From Citrifermentans bremense (GTDB taxonomy: Bacteria > Desulfobacterota > Desulfuromonadia > Geobacterales > Geobacteraceae): a stretch of DNA of 64,000 nt. Under the pieces are notes generated by a model, which worked only from the letters and a program-made list of their open reading frames with translations, was not told where the DNA came from and did not search any database. The first letter of the stretch is position 1. Each line of letters begins with the position of its first letter. The stretch covers positions 372,001-436,000 of the forward strand of contig NZ_AP023213.1 in assembly GCF_014218275.1 (NCBI RefSeq), given 5' to 3'. This document shows positions 8,059 to 18,247 of this stretch, one piece after another. The translations under genes and the position numbers were made by a program.

Positions 8059-8234
8059 CGCCATCACCTCCGGTGAGCGAAAGGCCGTGGTGTTTGTTCC
8101 AAAGCGCCATAATACATTAGCGTACTTTAACAAAGATCAGCAACATTCCAACGTCAGCAGCAGGAGCAATTTCTTATTGTTATTCATTAACCTAGCATGA
8201 TATGCTGCGCCCAGTCAGGGGGAGGGTACTAAGA

Positions 8235-9746
8235 TTGCGCTTGAATCCCAAGCCAAGCCAGAGGGGGGGCAAGCAACTGCTGGAAAGGTATGGGAAAGTC
8301 GGTGACATACTCGCTGAAATGGAGGAAAAATTGACATACGCACTTGTAGATAATGCTACATTGACTGCTGTCCAGAGAATCCTTGGGCAGGTTAAAACTA
8401 AATCCAGAGATTCAGTAGATACGGACATAGTCGCTCTGGAAAACTTCCTACAAGCTGTTTTGTTTTACGACCAGATTATCGCTATTGACGACTACATACC
8501 TCGACATCGGGATGCTAGGATTAAGTCTTTCAACTTCGTAAATTTTTTGAGATCTGCTGATTATAATCTGGATGCACTAGCTGCAAAGGCTAGCGAAAAA
8601 TCAGCAGAGTTACGTCCTGAAATAAGGGGCGGTGAATTTGTGAACGAAGACTTTAAAAGATTACTTGAACTCTTGCAAACGCACATTATTTGCACGTGGG
8701 ATGTAAGTTCAAGCATCTATTATCTAACGCTAAAAGGACTCGCTGAAAAAAACAGCGAAGAATTTGAAAAGTACGGAAATTTAGCCGCTGCAATTTTCAG
8801 TGAACTTGGCGATGCTGCGGATTCAGGAAAACGAACATCAGGGGATGTAGCGCTATTCGATCGTTATGGCCAGCCCATAGGTTCTGGTTACAAAATTCCA
8901 GGAGCGAAATGGGGGGACGGAAGCACTGGTGGCATGACGGGTGCGATAAAACCGTTTGTTGCTTCCCTTGTATGGTTAGCAAATAGGTCAATTTTTTATT
9001 CACTGGTGGCGAAATACCTGCAAGCAGATACCTTCCTCTACCCGATAAGGCAGGCTTACCAACAACACTACATCAGCCAAAGTTGTAACTACGGGCAGAA
9101 CTACCCTAAGCGAATTGTAGAATCATTTTCCAGTACTTTTAGCGAGGACATTATTGCAATACAGCAGGGTGGACTGGCAACAGCGAGTGCCATCGATTTG
9201 CCAATATTTGGTGCTTGGATGGCAAGGCAGACTGGAGACCCTGCTACACTAATCACTGCAACCTTAGAATTAAGGGAAAGATCCGAGTTCCAGGAAGCCA
9301 GAGAACAACTAAGAGAGGTAAGACGTTTGTTCGATGAGTCTGACATTGGTTCGGCAAATAAGGCTGTAACAAAAATAATTGTGGATTTGAAAAAAGCATC
9401 AACTGACATGAGAACAAAATATGGGATCAAAACAAAACAAGGAGTTCCGGTTACTCGACTGGTACACATTTACAATACTGTGGCAGCCCTAAAAGGTCTA
9501 CCAACGCTCCCAGATTATAACTTTTCCGTTAAGCTGCCAGACTTTTTAAAATTCGATAAGAATAGAGGCTTTAGTTCGGTATACAGGAACCTAACACACG
9601 ATTTGTCAACGACTTGGTCCCTTGGTGAGGCTCGCGACATATTGGGGTCTAGAGTCATCTTGGATAAAGAGGCGTTTGTGTATAATCCCAAAAATGAAGA
9701 TCCAATCTATCGGAAGTCCCATTCTCCTATAAAAAGCCCAATGTAA
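8235..9746 (+). CDS. Large AT-rich hypothetical protein
   Basis: About 503 residues from a TTG at 8235 preceded by GGGGGAGGG (8218-8226); the same frame is open from an ATG at 8202. I recognise no family. The sequence is mostly predicted helical and soluble with no signal peptide, and has an Arg/Glu-rich helix about residues 355-400 (TLELRERSEFQEAREQLREV). Composition differs sharply from the neighbours: 27 G/C of 60 bases in 8461-8520, against roughly 60-65% elsewhere. This suggests recent acquisition. It is followed by a small two-TM protein 5 bp downstream, and the pair sits between copies of the same repeat (7523-7571 and 9964-10118) next to a relaxase relic. An accessory or defence function is possible but unsupported. 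Confidence 0.65.
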   Translation: MRLNPKPSQRGGKQLLERYGKVGDILAEMEEKLTYALVDNATLTAVQRILGQVKTKSRDSVDTDIVALENFLQAVLFYDQIIAIDDYIPRHRDARIKSFNFVNFLRSADYNLDALAAKASEKSAELRPEIRGGEFVNEDFKRLLELLQTHIICTWDVSSSIYYLTLKGLAEKNSEEFEKYGNLAAAIFSELGDAADSGKRTSGDVALFDRYGQPIGSGYKIPGAKWGDGSTGGMTGAIKPFVASLVWLANRSIFYSLVAKYLQADTFLYPIRQAYQQHYISQSCNYGQNYPKRIVESFSSTFSEDIIAIQQGGLATASAIDLPIFGAWMARQTGDPATLITATLELRERSEFQEAREQLREVRRLFDESDIGSANKAVTKIIVDLKKASTDMRTKYGIKTKQGVPVTRLVHIYNTVAALKGLPTLPDYNFSVKLPDFLKFDKNRGFSSVYRNLTHDLSTTWSLGEARDILGSRVILDKEAFVYNPKNEDPIYRKSHSPIKSPM

Positions 9747-9751
9747 AATTT

Positions 9752-9979
9752 GTGGTAAACAACAGACAAAAAAGGAAGGAACAATTGCAAACGAGTCTAA
9801 AAATATGGCAAATCTTAGTTGGCATTGGAACATTAGCATCAATAGCAGCATGGCTATCTGATATCTTTAAAAGAAGCCACACGTGGAAGGAGCTTCTTTA
9901 CCCCTCACTTGCAATTTTGTTCGCCGCAACCTCAGGTTATCTGGCGTTTCAAAAAAAAGAGGGCGGGGTCAGAGCTTGA
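9752..9979 (+). CDS. Small two-TM membrane protein
   Basis: 75 residues from a GTG start 5 bp after the preceding stop, suggesting translational coupling. A basic N-terminus (NNRQKRKEQLQ) is followed by two hydrophobic helices (about 18-36 and 50-66) and a short Lys-rich end. Its last codons run into the GGGGTCAGAGCTTGAATTTG repeat that starts at 9964, so the native C-terminus may have been replaced by the repeat. Function unknown; it probably works with the 503-residue protein. Confidence 0.55.
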   Translation: MVNNRQKRKEQLQTSLKIWQILVGIGTLASIAAWLSDIFKRSHTWKELLYPSLAILFAATSGYLAFQKKEGGVRA

Positions 9980-9984
9980 ATTTG
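9964..9984 (+). repeat. GGGGTCAGAGCTTGAATTTG repeat, copy 2
   Basis: An exact copy of the motif, preceded by GGGC and ending in TTTGA. It overlaps the 3' end of the small membrane-protein gene. Confidence 0.8.
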
Positions 9985-10095
9985 AGGGGTGAGGGGACAG
10001 TGGGTAAGTTGTGTAACTCTTCGTCTCACCTAAGACGCTGTACCTATAAAGCAGAACGGGGTCGCGTCTGTAAACTTTACTTTCCTAGGGAGGGG

Positions 10096-10165
10096 GCGGG
10101 GTCAGAGCTTGAATTTGCCGACACCGCGGTTTGTAAGTGAATTCCGGGGACACAATACTGATTAA
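10096..10165 (+). repeat. GGGGTCAGAGCTTGAATTTG repeat, copy 3, with AATTCCGGGGACAC motif
   Basis: A third copy of the motif lies at 10096-10118. After about 20 bases it is followed by AATTCCGGGGACACAATACT (about 10140-10159), a second sequence commonly found beside RAYT transposases. Together they look like the edge of a decayed mobile element. The remaining bases 9985-10095 contain no gene I can support. Confidence 0.65.
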
Positions 10166-10227
10166 GAGCATGACATATGAGGTGACCGCTCCCTGTATGG
10201 CAACCCCGACCAGAAATTCGCACGCTG

Positions 10228-10253
10228 AGTGCCAGGTCTGAAAACCTGGCACT
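10228..10253 (+). other. Perfect 10-bp hairpin upstream of a terminator
   Basis: The arms AGTGCCAGGT and ACCTGGCACT enclose a 6-nt loop. It lies 21 bases before the terminator at 10275-10309 with no coding frame in front. The two hairpins in series could be the 3' part of a small RNA or leftovers of an element. Confidence 0.5.
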
Positions 10254-10274
10254 GCAAATTCCGGTTAAATAATC

Positions 10275-10309
10275 GAGCCCCCTGTCGTTGTATGAGAGGG
10301 GGCTCTTTT
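10275..10309 (+). terminator. Intrinsic terminator
   Basis: GAGCCCCCT (10275-10283) pairs with AGGGGGCTC (10297-10305) across a 13-nt loop and is followed by TTTT on the plus strand. No coding gene ends close upstream, which raises the possibility of a small transcript (see the hairpin at 10228-10253). Confidence 0.7.
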
Positions 10310-10346
10310 GCGCCTGCTGTGAAGCGAAGTAAAGGAGAGGTTCGAG

Positions 10347-10685
10347 TTAACGGGGCATGTCTTTGATAATCGGCGGGATGCCTACTCCCACGGAGTCGAT
10401 CTTCCGTGTGCCTGAAGCTGCCGTTCCCAGGCAGCCTGTGATTTCGCCGTTACGGATCACCCAAACTCCTTGTTGGGGCACTTCGACCTGGCACACCATG
10501 CCGATGGCTACGCTGCAATCGGATGTGCTGAAATTGACCGTGTGGTCAATTTGTCTGTTGTATGAGCAGTCGCATGCGCAGTGGAAGGTTTGCTGCTTAG
10601 GCAGAGCCAAGCCAGGACTGGCTGCACCGCAAATAAAGCCAAGACCCAAGCCGCCGATCACCAATGATTTAGATAGTCGCCGCAT
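10347..10685 (-). CDS. Small Cys-rich exported protein
   Basis: 112 residues with a signal peptide of about 27 residues (RRLSKSLVIGGLGLGFICG, cleavage near GLALP). The mature chain of about 85 residues has several cysteines (HCACDCSYN, TSDCSVAIGMVC, GCLGT) that could form disulfides in the periplasm. The ATG is preceded by AAAGGAGGAG, an excellent ribosome site. No family recognised. It stands alone between the terminator at 10275 and the katG promoter region. Confidence 0.65.
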   Translation of the reverse strand: MRRLSKSLVIGGLGLGFICGAASPGLALPKQQTFHCACDCSYNRQIDHTVNFSTSDCSVAIGMVCQVEVPQQGVWVIRNGEITGCLGTAASGTRKIDSVGVGIPPIIKDMPR

Positions 10686-10938
10686 CGCTTCTCCTCCTTT
10701 AGGTAGGTTTCTCGTTCAACGGGAGATGATACTTCAAAATTAGCGCCAATCAATGTTGTGTCTGAGGGAGGGGGGAAGGGAACCGGGGCGAAGGGGAATG
10801 CCCCTTGAAACTGAGCGCGTTGCCAATCCGCCTGTCTTTGACATTCAGAACTCAACATTTCCAGGCAGGACCATGGCATGCATTGGGTTGGCAACACCAA
10901 GTTGACAACCCCTTGATGCTATGTAACCTCTTTATTTA

Positions 10939-10955
10939 CTGATTCTCAGAATCAG
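10939..10955. promoter_or_regulatory. Palindromic operator candidate upstream of katG
   Basis: CTGATTCTCAGAATCAG is a perfect 8-1-8 inverted repeat, 74 bp before the katG start. Its 7-1-7 geometry matches boxes bound by Fur/PerR-family peroxide or metal regulators, though the bases only partly fit the PerR consensus. A TTGACA lies at 10902-10907 but I cannot pair it with a convincing -10. The rest of 10686-11028 shows no gene. Confidence 0.5.
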
Positions 10956-10977
10956 CCGCAGAGCGTGCCTCTTATAA

Positions 10978-13230
<2,253 letters not shown>

Positions 13231-13254
13231 TGATCGGATGCGGATAAAGCCCGC

Positions 13255-13298
13255 TAAAAAAGCAGAGGTCCCTGTCATGCACGACAGGGACCTCTGCT
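13255..13298 (-). terminator. Bidirectional hairpin between katG and the sigma-54 regulator
   Basis: A 16-bp perfect stem, arm AGCAGAGGTCCCTGTC (13261-13276 with 13283-13298), has a 6-nt loop. On the minus strand it is followed by a T-run (plus-strand A-run 13255-13260), so it is a strong terminator for the leftward gene ending at 13326. For katG it lacks a T-tract but can still stop or protect the transcript. Confidence 0.85.
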
Positions 13299-13325
13299 GG
13301 GCCTGTTGCAATCCTTCCCAAAACC

Positions 13326-16103
13326 TCAGATCTTCACCGTCTTGTAAAGGAAGTTCTTGAACCGGAAGAAGCGCTTTCTTTCTTCTTCGTCCTCCTGGGG
13401 ATCGCCGGTGATGGCTTTTAAATACTTGGCGATCTCGGGCATGTTCTTGCCGGCGGCAACCCGACTCTTCTCGATTATCAGCCGCACCACGTCGCGGGAA
13501 ATCTGGCTCTGCGAGTAGGGCTGGTACACTGCCTCCCAGAAATCGCTCCCACCTTCTATCTCGGCTAATATCCCCCCGGCGACTTCTTCGGAAAGCCTTT
13601 CGGCCGCGGGCGCCATCTGCTCGCGCATCCCGTCCCTTATGGCTTTCTTTATGTCCTCGCCGGTGACCATCTTGCCGGTCCTGAAGAAGAGGGCGCGCAA
13701 CAGTATGCTGCGCAGCTCGCGGATGTTCCCCTTGTAGTTGTGACTTACCAAGGCGTCTTTCGCGTCCTGGGAGAGGCTCGGCTCGTCGTCGCGCACCTCT
13801 TCTTCGCGGCTTCTGTAGGTGCGGTAGAGCTTTCCAAGGAAGTGGGTGGAGAGGTCGGGGATGTCCTCGCGCCGCTCGTTAAGCGACGGCACCACGACGG
13901 AGAGCTCGGTCAGGCGGTGGAAGAGGTCCTCGCGGAAGTTCCCCAAGGCGATCTCTTTGCTCAGGTCCTTGTTGGTCGCGGCAACGAGCAGGACGCGGCT
14001 GATCCGCTCGCGGTTCTCGCCCAGGCGCACGAACCCGCCGTTGTCGAGGAAGCGCAGCAGCTGGACCTGGGTCTTGGGGTCGGCGTCGCCAATCTCGTCC
14101 AGGAAGACGATGCCTCCGGCGGCTTCCTCGATGATCCCTTTGCGGTCGCTGTAGGCGCCGGTGAAGGCACCCTTGATGTGGCCGAAGAGCTCGGAGTAGG
14201 TGAGGTCCCCGCTGTAGGCGGCGATGTTGGTCTTCTTCACCGGGAGCTCGCCGTCCGGGTTTATCTGCTGCCGGTACAGCTCGTTGAGCTTGTTGTAGAG
14301 GTTGTTGAAGAAGAATTCCTTCCCCGCGCCGGTCGGCCCCAGCACCAGGATGGAGGGGAGGCCTATGGTCGCCTCCTGCAATATGTTCTTGCTCCACAAC
14401 CCGATCCGGTTGGATAAGGGCTGCGCCACGGTGTTGATGAAGGCGACGATCTCCTGCGCCTTGCGGCTGTTGCCGATGATGTTTCCCAGGCGGTAGGAGG
14501 AGACTTTCGGGTCCTTGTAGGAGATGTCGCTTTGCAGCTTGTTCACCTCGGACTGCAGCCTTTCGATGCGCTGAATGTCCGAGATGTGGCGCGAGGTGAG
14601 CCGGTCGATGATCTGCAGGATCCGCTTGTGCTCTTCGGTGAAGTACCCCTCTTGCAGCGAATTTAGGCAGATGACGGCGATCACCTCGTCATCGCTGATG
14701 ACCGGGACCGCCATCTCGCTTTGGATCAACTCGTTCATCGGGCGGTGGAACCCCTCGTGCTGGCTTTGGTCCGCCACCTGCTCGATGATCTTCGGTTCCT
14801 TGTTCCAGGCGACGTAGCCGGTGAGGCTGCGCTCCTCGGCGGGAAGGTCGGCGCCGCCGATCTTGAAGGGGGGGATCTTCTTCTTGAGCCATTCCTTGTT
14901 CTTAGCCCCGACGATGGTCCCTTCCTCGGTTTCCACCACCAGCCACTTCACCCCCTCGCGCTCCTGCACGATGGCGATGCTCCCGGTGTCGGCGCCGATG
15001 AGTTCGGTCGCCTTGGAGAGTACCTTGGTGAGGAAGCCGTGCAGCCCCTCGTTGGGCTCCTGGAGCAGGTCGGAGATCTCGGAAAGGACCTTGATTTCGA
15101 GGTGCTCGCCCCCGACCTCGTTGATGACCCGCTCCACCATCTCGGCGTGGGTCTGCAAAAGGCCCATCTCGAATTCGGTGTAGCTGGTGGCCTCGCGGGT
15201 GAAGTAGTTCATCAGGCAGATGATGCGCCGCGTCTCCGGCTCGACCCGCGGCACCATGTACAGGGTGCGCAGCCCCATCTCTTCAATCAGTGCGCGGCGC
15301 TGGATGGACTGGTCAAAAAGGTCGGGGAAGAACATGGGCTTCAGAAGGCTCGGGTCCGTGACCACGCCGTCTTCGTTGACGTAGCGCGAAACGAGCGAAG
15401 TGCCGTGCTTCAGGTCGATGTTGCCCACGTTGTCATAGCGGTATTTCAGGTCCGGGTCCTGGGCGTGGCTCGCCAGCACCTCCATCCCCCCCTTGTTGGG
15501 GACGAGCACCGAGGCGAGCGTCAGCCCGTCGATGAGGTTCACGGCGGAGCGCACCATGAAGCCGGCGGCCTCGCGTCTCTTGTAGAGTTCGACCCGCCGG
15601 GCCAGCAGAAGCTGCTGGTGGTATTTCCTGGCATGGTCCACTCTCTCTCCCGCCCTCGCCAGGAACGGGACCAGCGTGTCGATCTTCTCCTGGGAGAGCG
15701 CGCCGCCGTCCAGGCAGGCGACGCCGATCGATTTGCCTTGGCTGGTAATGGGGAGCATGGTCGTCCCGTCGATCTGGAAACGGCGCGAGAATTCCTGGTC
15801 CAAGGGGAGTCCGGTTTCGGCGGGGTTCTGGTACTGGGCCACCTCTTGGGTCACGAAGGTGCGGGAGACCGCGGCTTCGGCGGAGATGATGGGGAAGGTT
15901 TCCTGTCTGATCTCGGTGGCAAAGCTGCCGCAGGAAAAGGCGCAGGAAAGGGCGCCCTTGGTGAGATCCTCAAGGTATATGCGCACGCGTTCCTGCCCGG
16001 AGACGAGCCTAGACCCTTCGCCGACCAGGTGCAGCATTTCGTCCAGGTTTTCCTTTCCGAAAGAGGCGATGCGGTCGCCTAACTTTTTCAGTTGTTGTTC
16101 CAT
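13326..16103 (-). CDS. GAF-domain sigma-54-dependent transcriptional activator
   Basis: About 925 residues. Several GAF-like regions occupy roughly residues 10-540. An AAA+ sigma-54 activator domain follows: Walker A GPTGAGKE (~588), the sigma-54 contact loop GAFTGA (~648), Walker B IVFLDEIGD and the sensor FREDLFHRLTEL. The C-terminal ~95 residues (AKYLKAITGDPQ and RFFRFKNF) replace a typical Fis HTH, so DNA binding is uncertain. The frame is open to a TTG at 16130, but ATG 16103 follows GAGGAA and is preferred. It is too large for a plain NtrC type; the GAF repeats suggest a signal-sensing regulator. It sits 265 bp downstream of the 614-residue conserved gene and may act with it. Confidence 0.88.
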   Translation of the reverse strand: MEQQLKKLGDRIASFGKENLDEMLHLVGEGSRLVSGQERVRIYLEDLTKGALSCAFSCGSFATEIRQETFPIISAEAAVSRTFVTQEVAQYQNPAETGLPLDQEFSRRFQIDGTTMLPITSQGKSIGVACLDGGALSQEKIDTLVPFLARAGERVDHARKYHQQLLLARRVELYKRREAAGFMVRSAVNLIDGLTLASVLVPNKGGMEVLASHAQDPDLKYRYDNVGNIDLKHGTSLVSRYVNEDGVVTDPSLLKPMFFPDLFDQSIQRRALIEEMGLRTLYMVPRVEPETRRIICLMNYFTREATSYTEFEMGLLQTHAEMVERVINEVGGEHLEIKVLSEISDLLQEPNEGLHGFLTKVLSKATELIGADTGSIAIVQEREGVKWLVVETEEGTIVGAKNKEWLKKKIPPFKIGGADLPAEERSLTGYVAWNKEPKIIEQVADQSQHEGFHRPMNELIQSEMAVPVISDDEVIAVICLNSLQEGYFTEEHKRILQIIDRLTSRHISDIQRIERLQSEVNKLQSDISYKDPKVSSYRLGNIIGNSRKAQEIVAFINTVAQPLSNRIGLWSKNILQEATIGLPSILVLGPTGAGKEFFFNNLYNKLNELYRQQINPDGELPVKKTNIAAYSGDLTYSELFGHIKGAFTGAYSDRKGIIEEAAGGIVFLDEIGDADPKTQVQLLRFLDNGGFVRLGENRERISRVLLVAATNKDLSKEIALGNFREDLFHRLTELSVVVPSLNERREDIPDLSTHFLGKLYRTYRSREEEVRDDEPSLSQDAKDALVSHNYKGNIRELRSILLRALFFRTGKMVTGEDIKKAIRDGMREQMAPAAERLSEEVAGGILAEIEGGSDFWEAVYQPYSQSQISRDVVRLIIEKSRVAAGKNMPEIAKYLKAITGDPQEDEEERKRFFRFKNFLYKTVKI

Positions 16104-16204
16104 GACGGCTATCTGTTCCTCTGAGTACAAAATTTACACACCAGAAACACATTAGAGGAAAACGGAGGCGGTGTCAACATCAGGGGGAGAGCCAGAATTA
16201 CGTC

Positions 16205-16315
16205 TCTTTCCCCCTCCCTGTCCCTCTCCCAAAGGGAGAGGGGACGCTGGGACGAGGTTTCTTGTCTCCCCTCGCCCGGAGGGAGAGGGGCGGGGGTGAG
16301 GGCGGTTGCGAGGGA
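16205..16315. repeat. CCCTCTCCC-type palindromic repeats
   Basis: A hairpin of TCCCTCTCCC and GGGAGAGGGGA is followed by CTCCCCTCGCCC-GGAGGGAGAGGGG and GGGGGTGAGGGCGG. The second part resembles the element inside recB at 25728-25772. It occupies the gap upstream of the sigma-54 gene; the remaining bases up to 16368 hold no gene. Confidence 0.7.
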
Positions 16316-16368
16316 GTAAGAAGAGTGGTGGCAGGAGCGGGTAGGGGGGGAACCCCCTTGTGCCGGTT

Positions 16369-18213
16369 CTAGTTGAACCCTTTGCGGATCTGGTACAGGT
16401 CCTCGAGGTTCAGGCCGTTCAGTTCGAAGAATTCGCGCTCCAGTTCCTCGACGTAAAAACGGTCGAGGCCGGAGTTCTCCAGGAAATCCTCGCGCAGCAG
16501 GCAGTTGTTCTCGTTGATGATCTGGGGGAGCAGGTTGTGGATGTAGACCGCTTCCTTCTTGATGGTGAGGATCGCCTCCTGGAACAGGTGGGCGGGGATG
16601 TCGCCCGAAAGGATCTTCTTGTGGTTGAGCTCCTCGGCGAGTTCCTTCTTGAGCGCGTCCTGGTCGCCCTTGGTGGCGTACTTGGAGTAGAAATTGCGGA
16701 TACGGTCCTTCACGTGCTCCAGGAGGGTCAGGTAGAGGCGCTCGTCGTTGTCGATGCGCACCAGCTGCTCCAAAAGCGCGGTGGTGGTCAGGCGGTTCTC
16801 CTCGATCAGCTTCAGCCCGGCCGCAAGCGTCGTCACCTTTTTGCGGCCGTAGATCCCCAGGTACTTGTCCTCGAAGATGCCGGAGATAAAGAGCTTGGTG
16901 AAGAGGTCCGGGGCCAGCATGTCGAAGGCGCTCTTGTTCCCCAGGAGACTCCTGATCATCTCCTCGGATATCCTGACGTTTTCCATGAAGGCGAGCTGGT
17001 TGATCGCGGACGAGGTGGCATCGTAGCGGTCGAAGTAGGTGATGATGTAGGAGTACCCTTCGAGGATCGAGATGTCGGCGCCGTCGCGGATCTTCTCGTC
17101 GCAGGCCTTGCTCGCGTCCAAGAGCATCTCCTCGAAGGCGTGGTCGCGGTTTTCCGCAGCCTGCTTCTTCGCGAAGAGGAGCTTCAGCATGTCCTCGGGT
17201 TCGATGGTGCTCTCGATGTGCCGTTCGGAAAGGAACATCCCCTCCAGGATCTGCCTTGTTTCGGAGATGTAGTTGCTCTCTTCCAGGTCGACGAGCTTCT
17301 TGTCCTTCTTCAGCATCTCGTCGAGCGTGTAGAAGAGCGCTCCGGGGATCTTGTTGCGCACCGAGAGGGTCTTCAGGCGGGTGAGCCTCGCGTTTTCGAG
17401 CTTGTTGATCTCCCCCTTGCGGTTGCAGGCGATCAGGATCTTCCGGTACTCGTCGACGATGCGGCGGTTGTCGGGGTGCTTGTACATGACGTCGATCCGG
17501 ATCCGCTCCTGCTGGTAGCGGTCGATGCCGTAGCGCTCGGCCAAGGCGGCGAGCGTCTGGAAGTCCGAATCGGTGATCTTCTTGTTGTTGAAGTAAAGGG
17601 TCTTGAAGCGGTCGCTGTATTCGCGGTGCTTTACGTTGATGAGCTTGAAGAGGAAAAGGTGTGCGCCCGGGTCGTCGACGATGTTGAGGATCTCGTCGAT
17701 GATGAGGTTGTCCTGCTCCTCTCCCACGGCGTCGGAGCGCTTGAGCGCCTTGCCCAGCACCTTGACGATGCGCTCCTGCTGCTCGTGCATGGCGCCGTTG
17801 AAGGCCGAACCGGTCAGGGCGAAGAAATAGTTGAAGATGGCGTTGCCGTCGAAGAAGATCTTGTCGTAGCTGTGGTACCCTTCGGTGCGGTCGCTGAATT
17901 TGAGGGTGCCGGTCCGGTGGTCGTAATGGGTGCCGTAGATGATGAGCCGGTTCGAGACCTCCTCCTTGGCGAGGTCGGCGATGGGCTGGTCGACGCCGAA
18001 CATGTACTCGCAGAAGGAGCCGCCGTTGCCGCGGTGGGTGATCCCTTTGCGGCCGATGACGAACTCGTTGCCGGGTGAGAAGAAACGGATCTCGTCGGGG
18101 TCGGTGGGGTCGGTGTTGAAGAAGTAACGGTTGTACGCCTCGGTTCCAGCCGTGATGGCGTAGAACTCGATCTGTTCGTTCGCGTAGCCGTGCAGTCGAA
18201 TGTCTTTGAACAT
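16369..18213 (-). CDS. Conserved ~614-residue protein, probable TIGR04442-type family
   Basis: A soluble protein of 614 residues, rich in charged helices, with no TM segment, signal peptide or catalytic motif I recognise. The N-terminal ~150 residues are more beta-like (GNEFVIGRKGITHRGNGGSF, IIYGTHYDHRTGTLKFSD); the rest is helical (for example DEILNIVDDPGAHLFLFK). The size and pairing with a sigma-54 activator recall an uncharacterised Geobacter family catalogued as TIGR04442; that name is from memory and unconfirmed. It starts at ATG 18213, 34 bp after the PhnP-like gene, so those two are probably one operon. Confidence 0.6.
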   Translation of the reverse strand: MFKDIRLHGYANEQIEFYAITAGTEAYNRYFFNTDPTDPDEIRFFSPGNEFVIGRKGITHRGNGGSFCEYMFGVDQPIADLAKEEVSNRLIIYGTHYDHRTGTLKFSDRTEGYHSYDKIFFDGNAIFNYFFALTGSAFNGAMHEQQERIVKVLGKALKRSDAVGEEQDNLIIDEILNIVDDPGAHLFLFKLINVKHREYSDRFKTLYFNNKKITDSDFQTLAALAERYGIDRYQQERIRIDVMYKHPDNRRIVDEYRKILIACNRKGEINKLENARLTRLKTLSVRNKIPGALFYTLDEMLKKDKKLVDLEESNYISETRQILEGMFLSERHIESTIEPEDMLKLLFAKKQAAENRDHAFEEMLLDASKACDEKIRDGADISILEGYSYIITYFDRYDATSSAINQLAFMENVRISEEMIRSLLGNKSAFDMLAPDLFTKLFISGIFEDKYLGIYGRKKVTTLAAGLKLIEENRLTTTALLEQLVRIDNDERLYLTLLEHVKDRIRNFYSKYATKGDQDALKKELAEELNHKKILSGDIPAHLFQEAILTIKKEAVYIHNLLPQIINENNCLLREDFLENSGLDRFYVEELEREFFELNGLNLEDLYQIRKGFN

Positions 18214-18247
18214 CGGTTCCGTCCGTTTCTGTAAAACTTCTATCTCT

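Noticed and set aside
9883-10140. 85-aa plus-strand ORF across the repeats
   Set aside because: Composed of repeat sequence and overlaps the small membrane-protein gene in another frame.
14721-16082. 453-aa plus-strand ORF opposite the sigma-54 regulator
   Set aside because: A GC-rich shadow frame with no motifs; the minus strand shows a complete AAA+ activator.
16360-18078. 572-aa plus-strand ORF
   Set aside because: Val/Leu/Asp-rich antisense shadow of the 614-aa gene.
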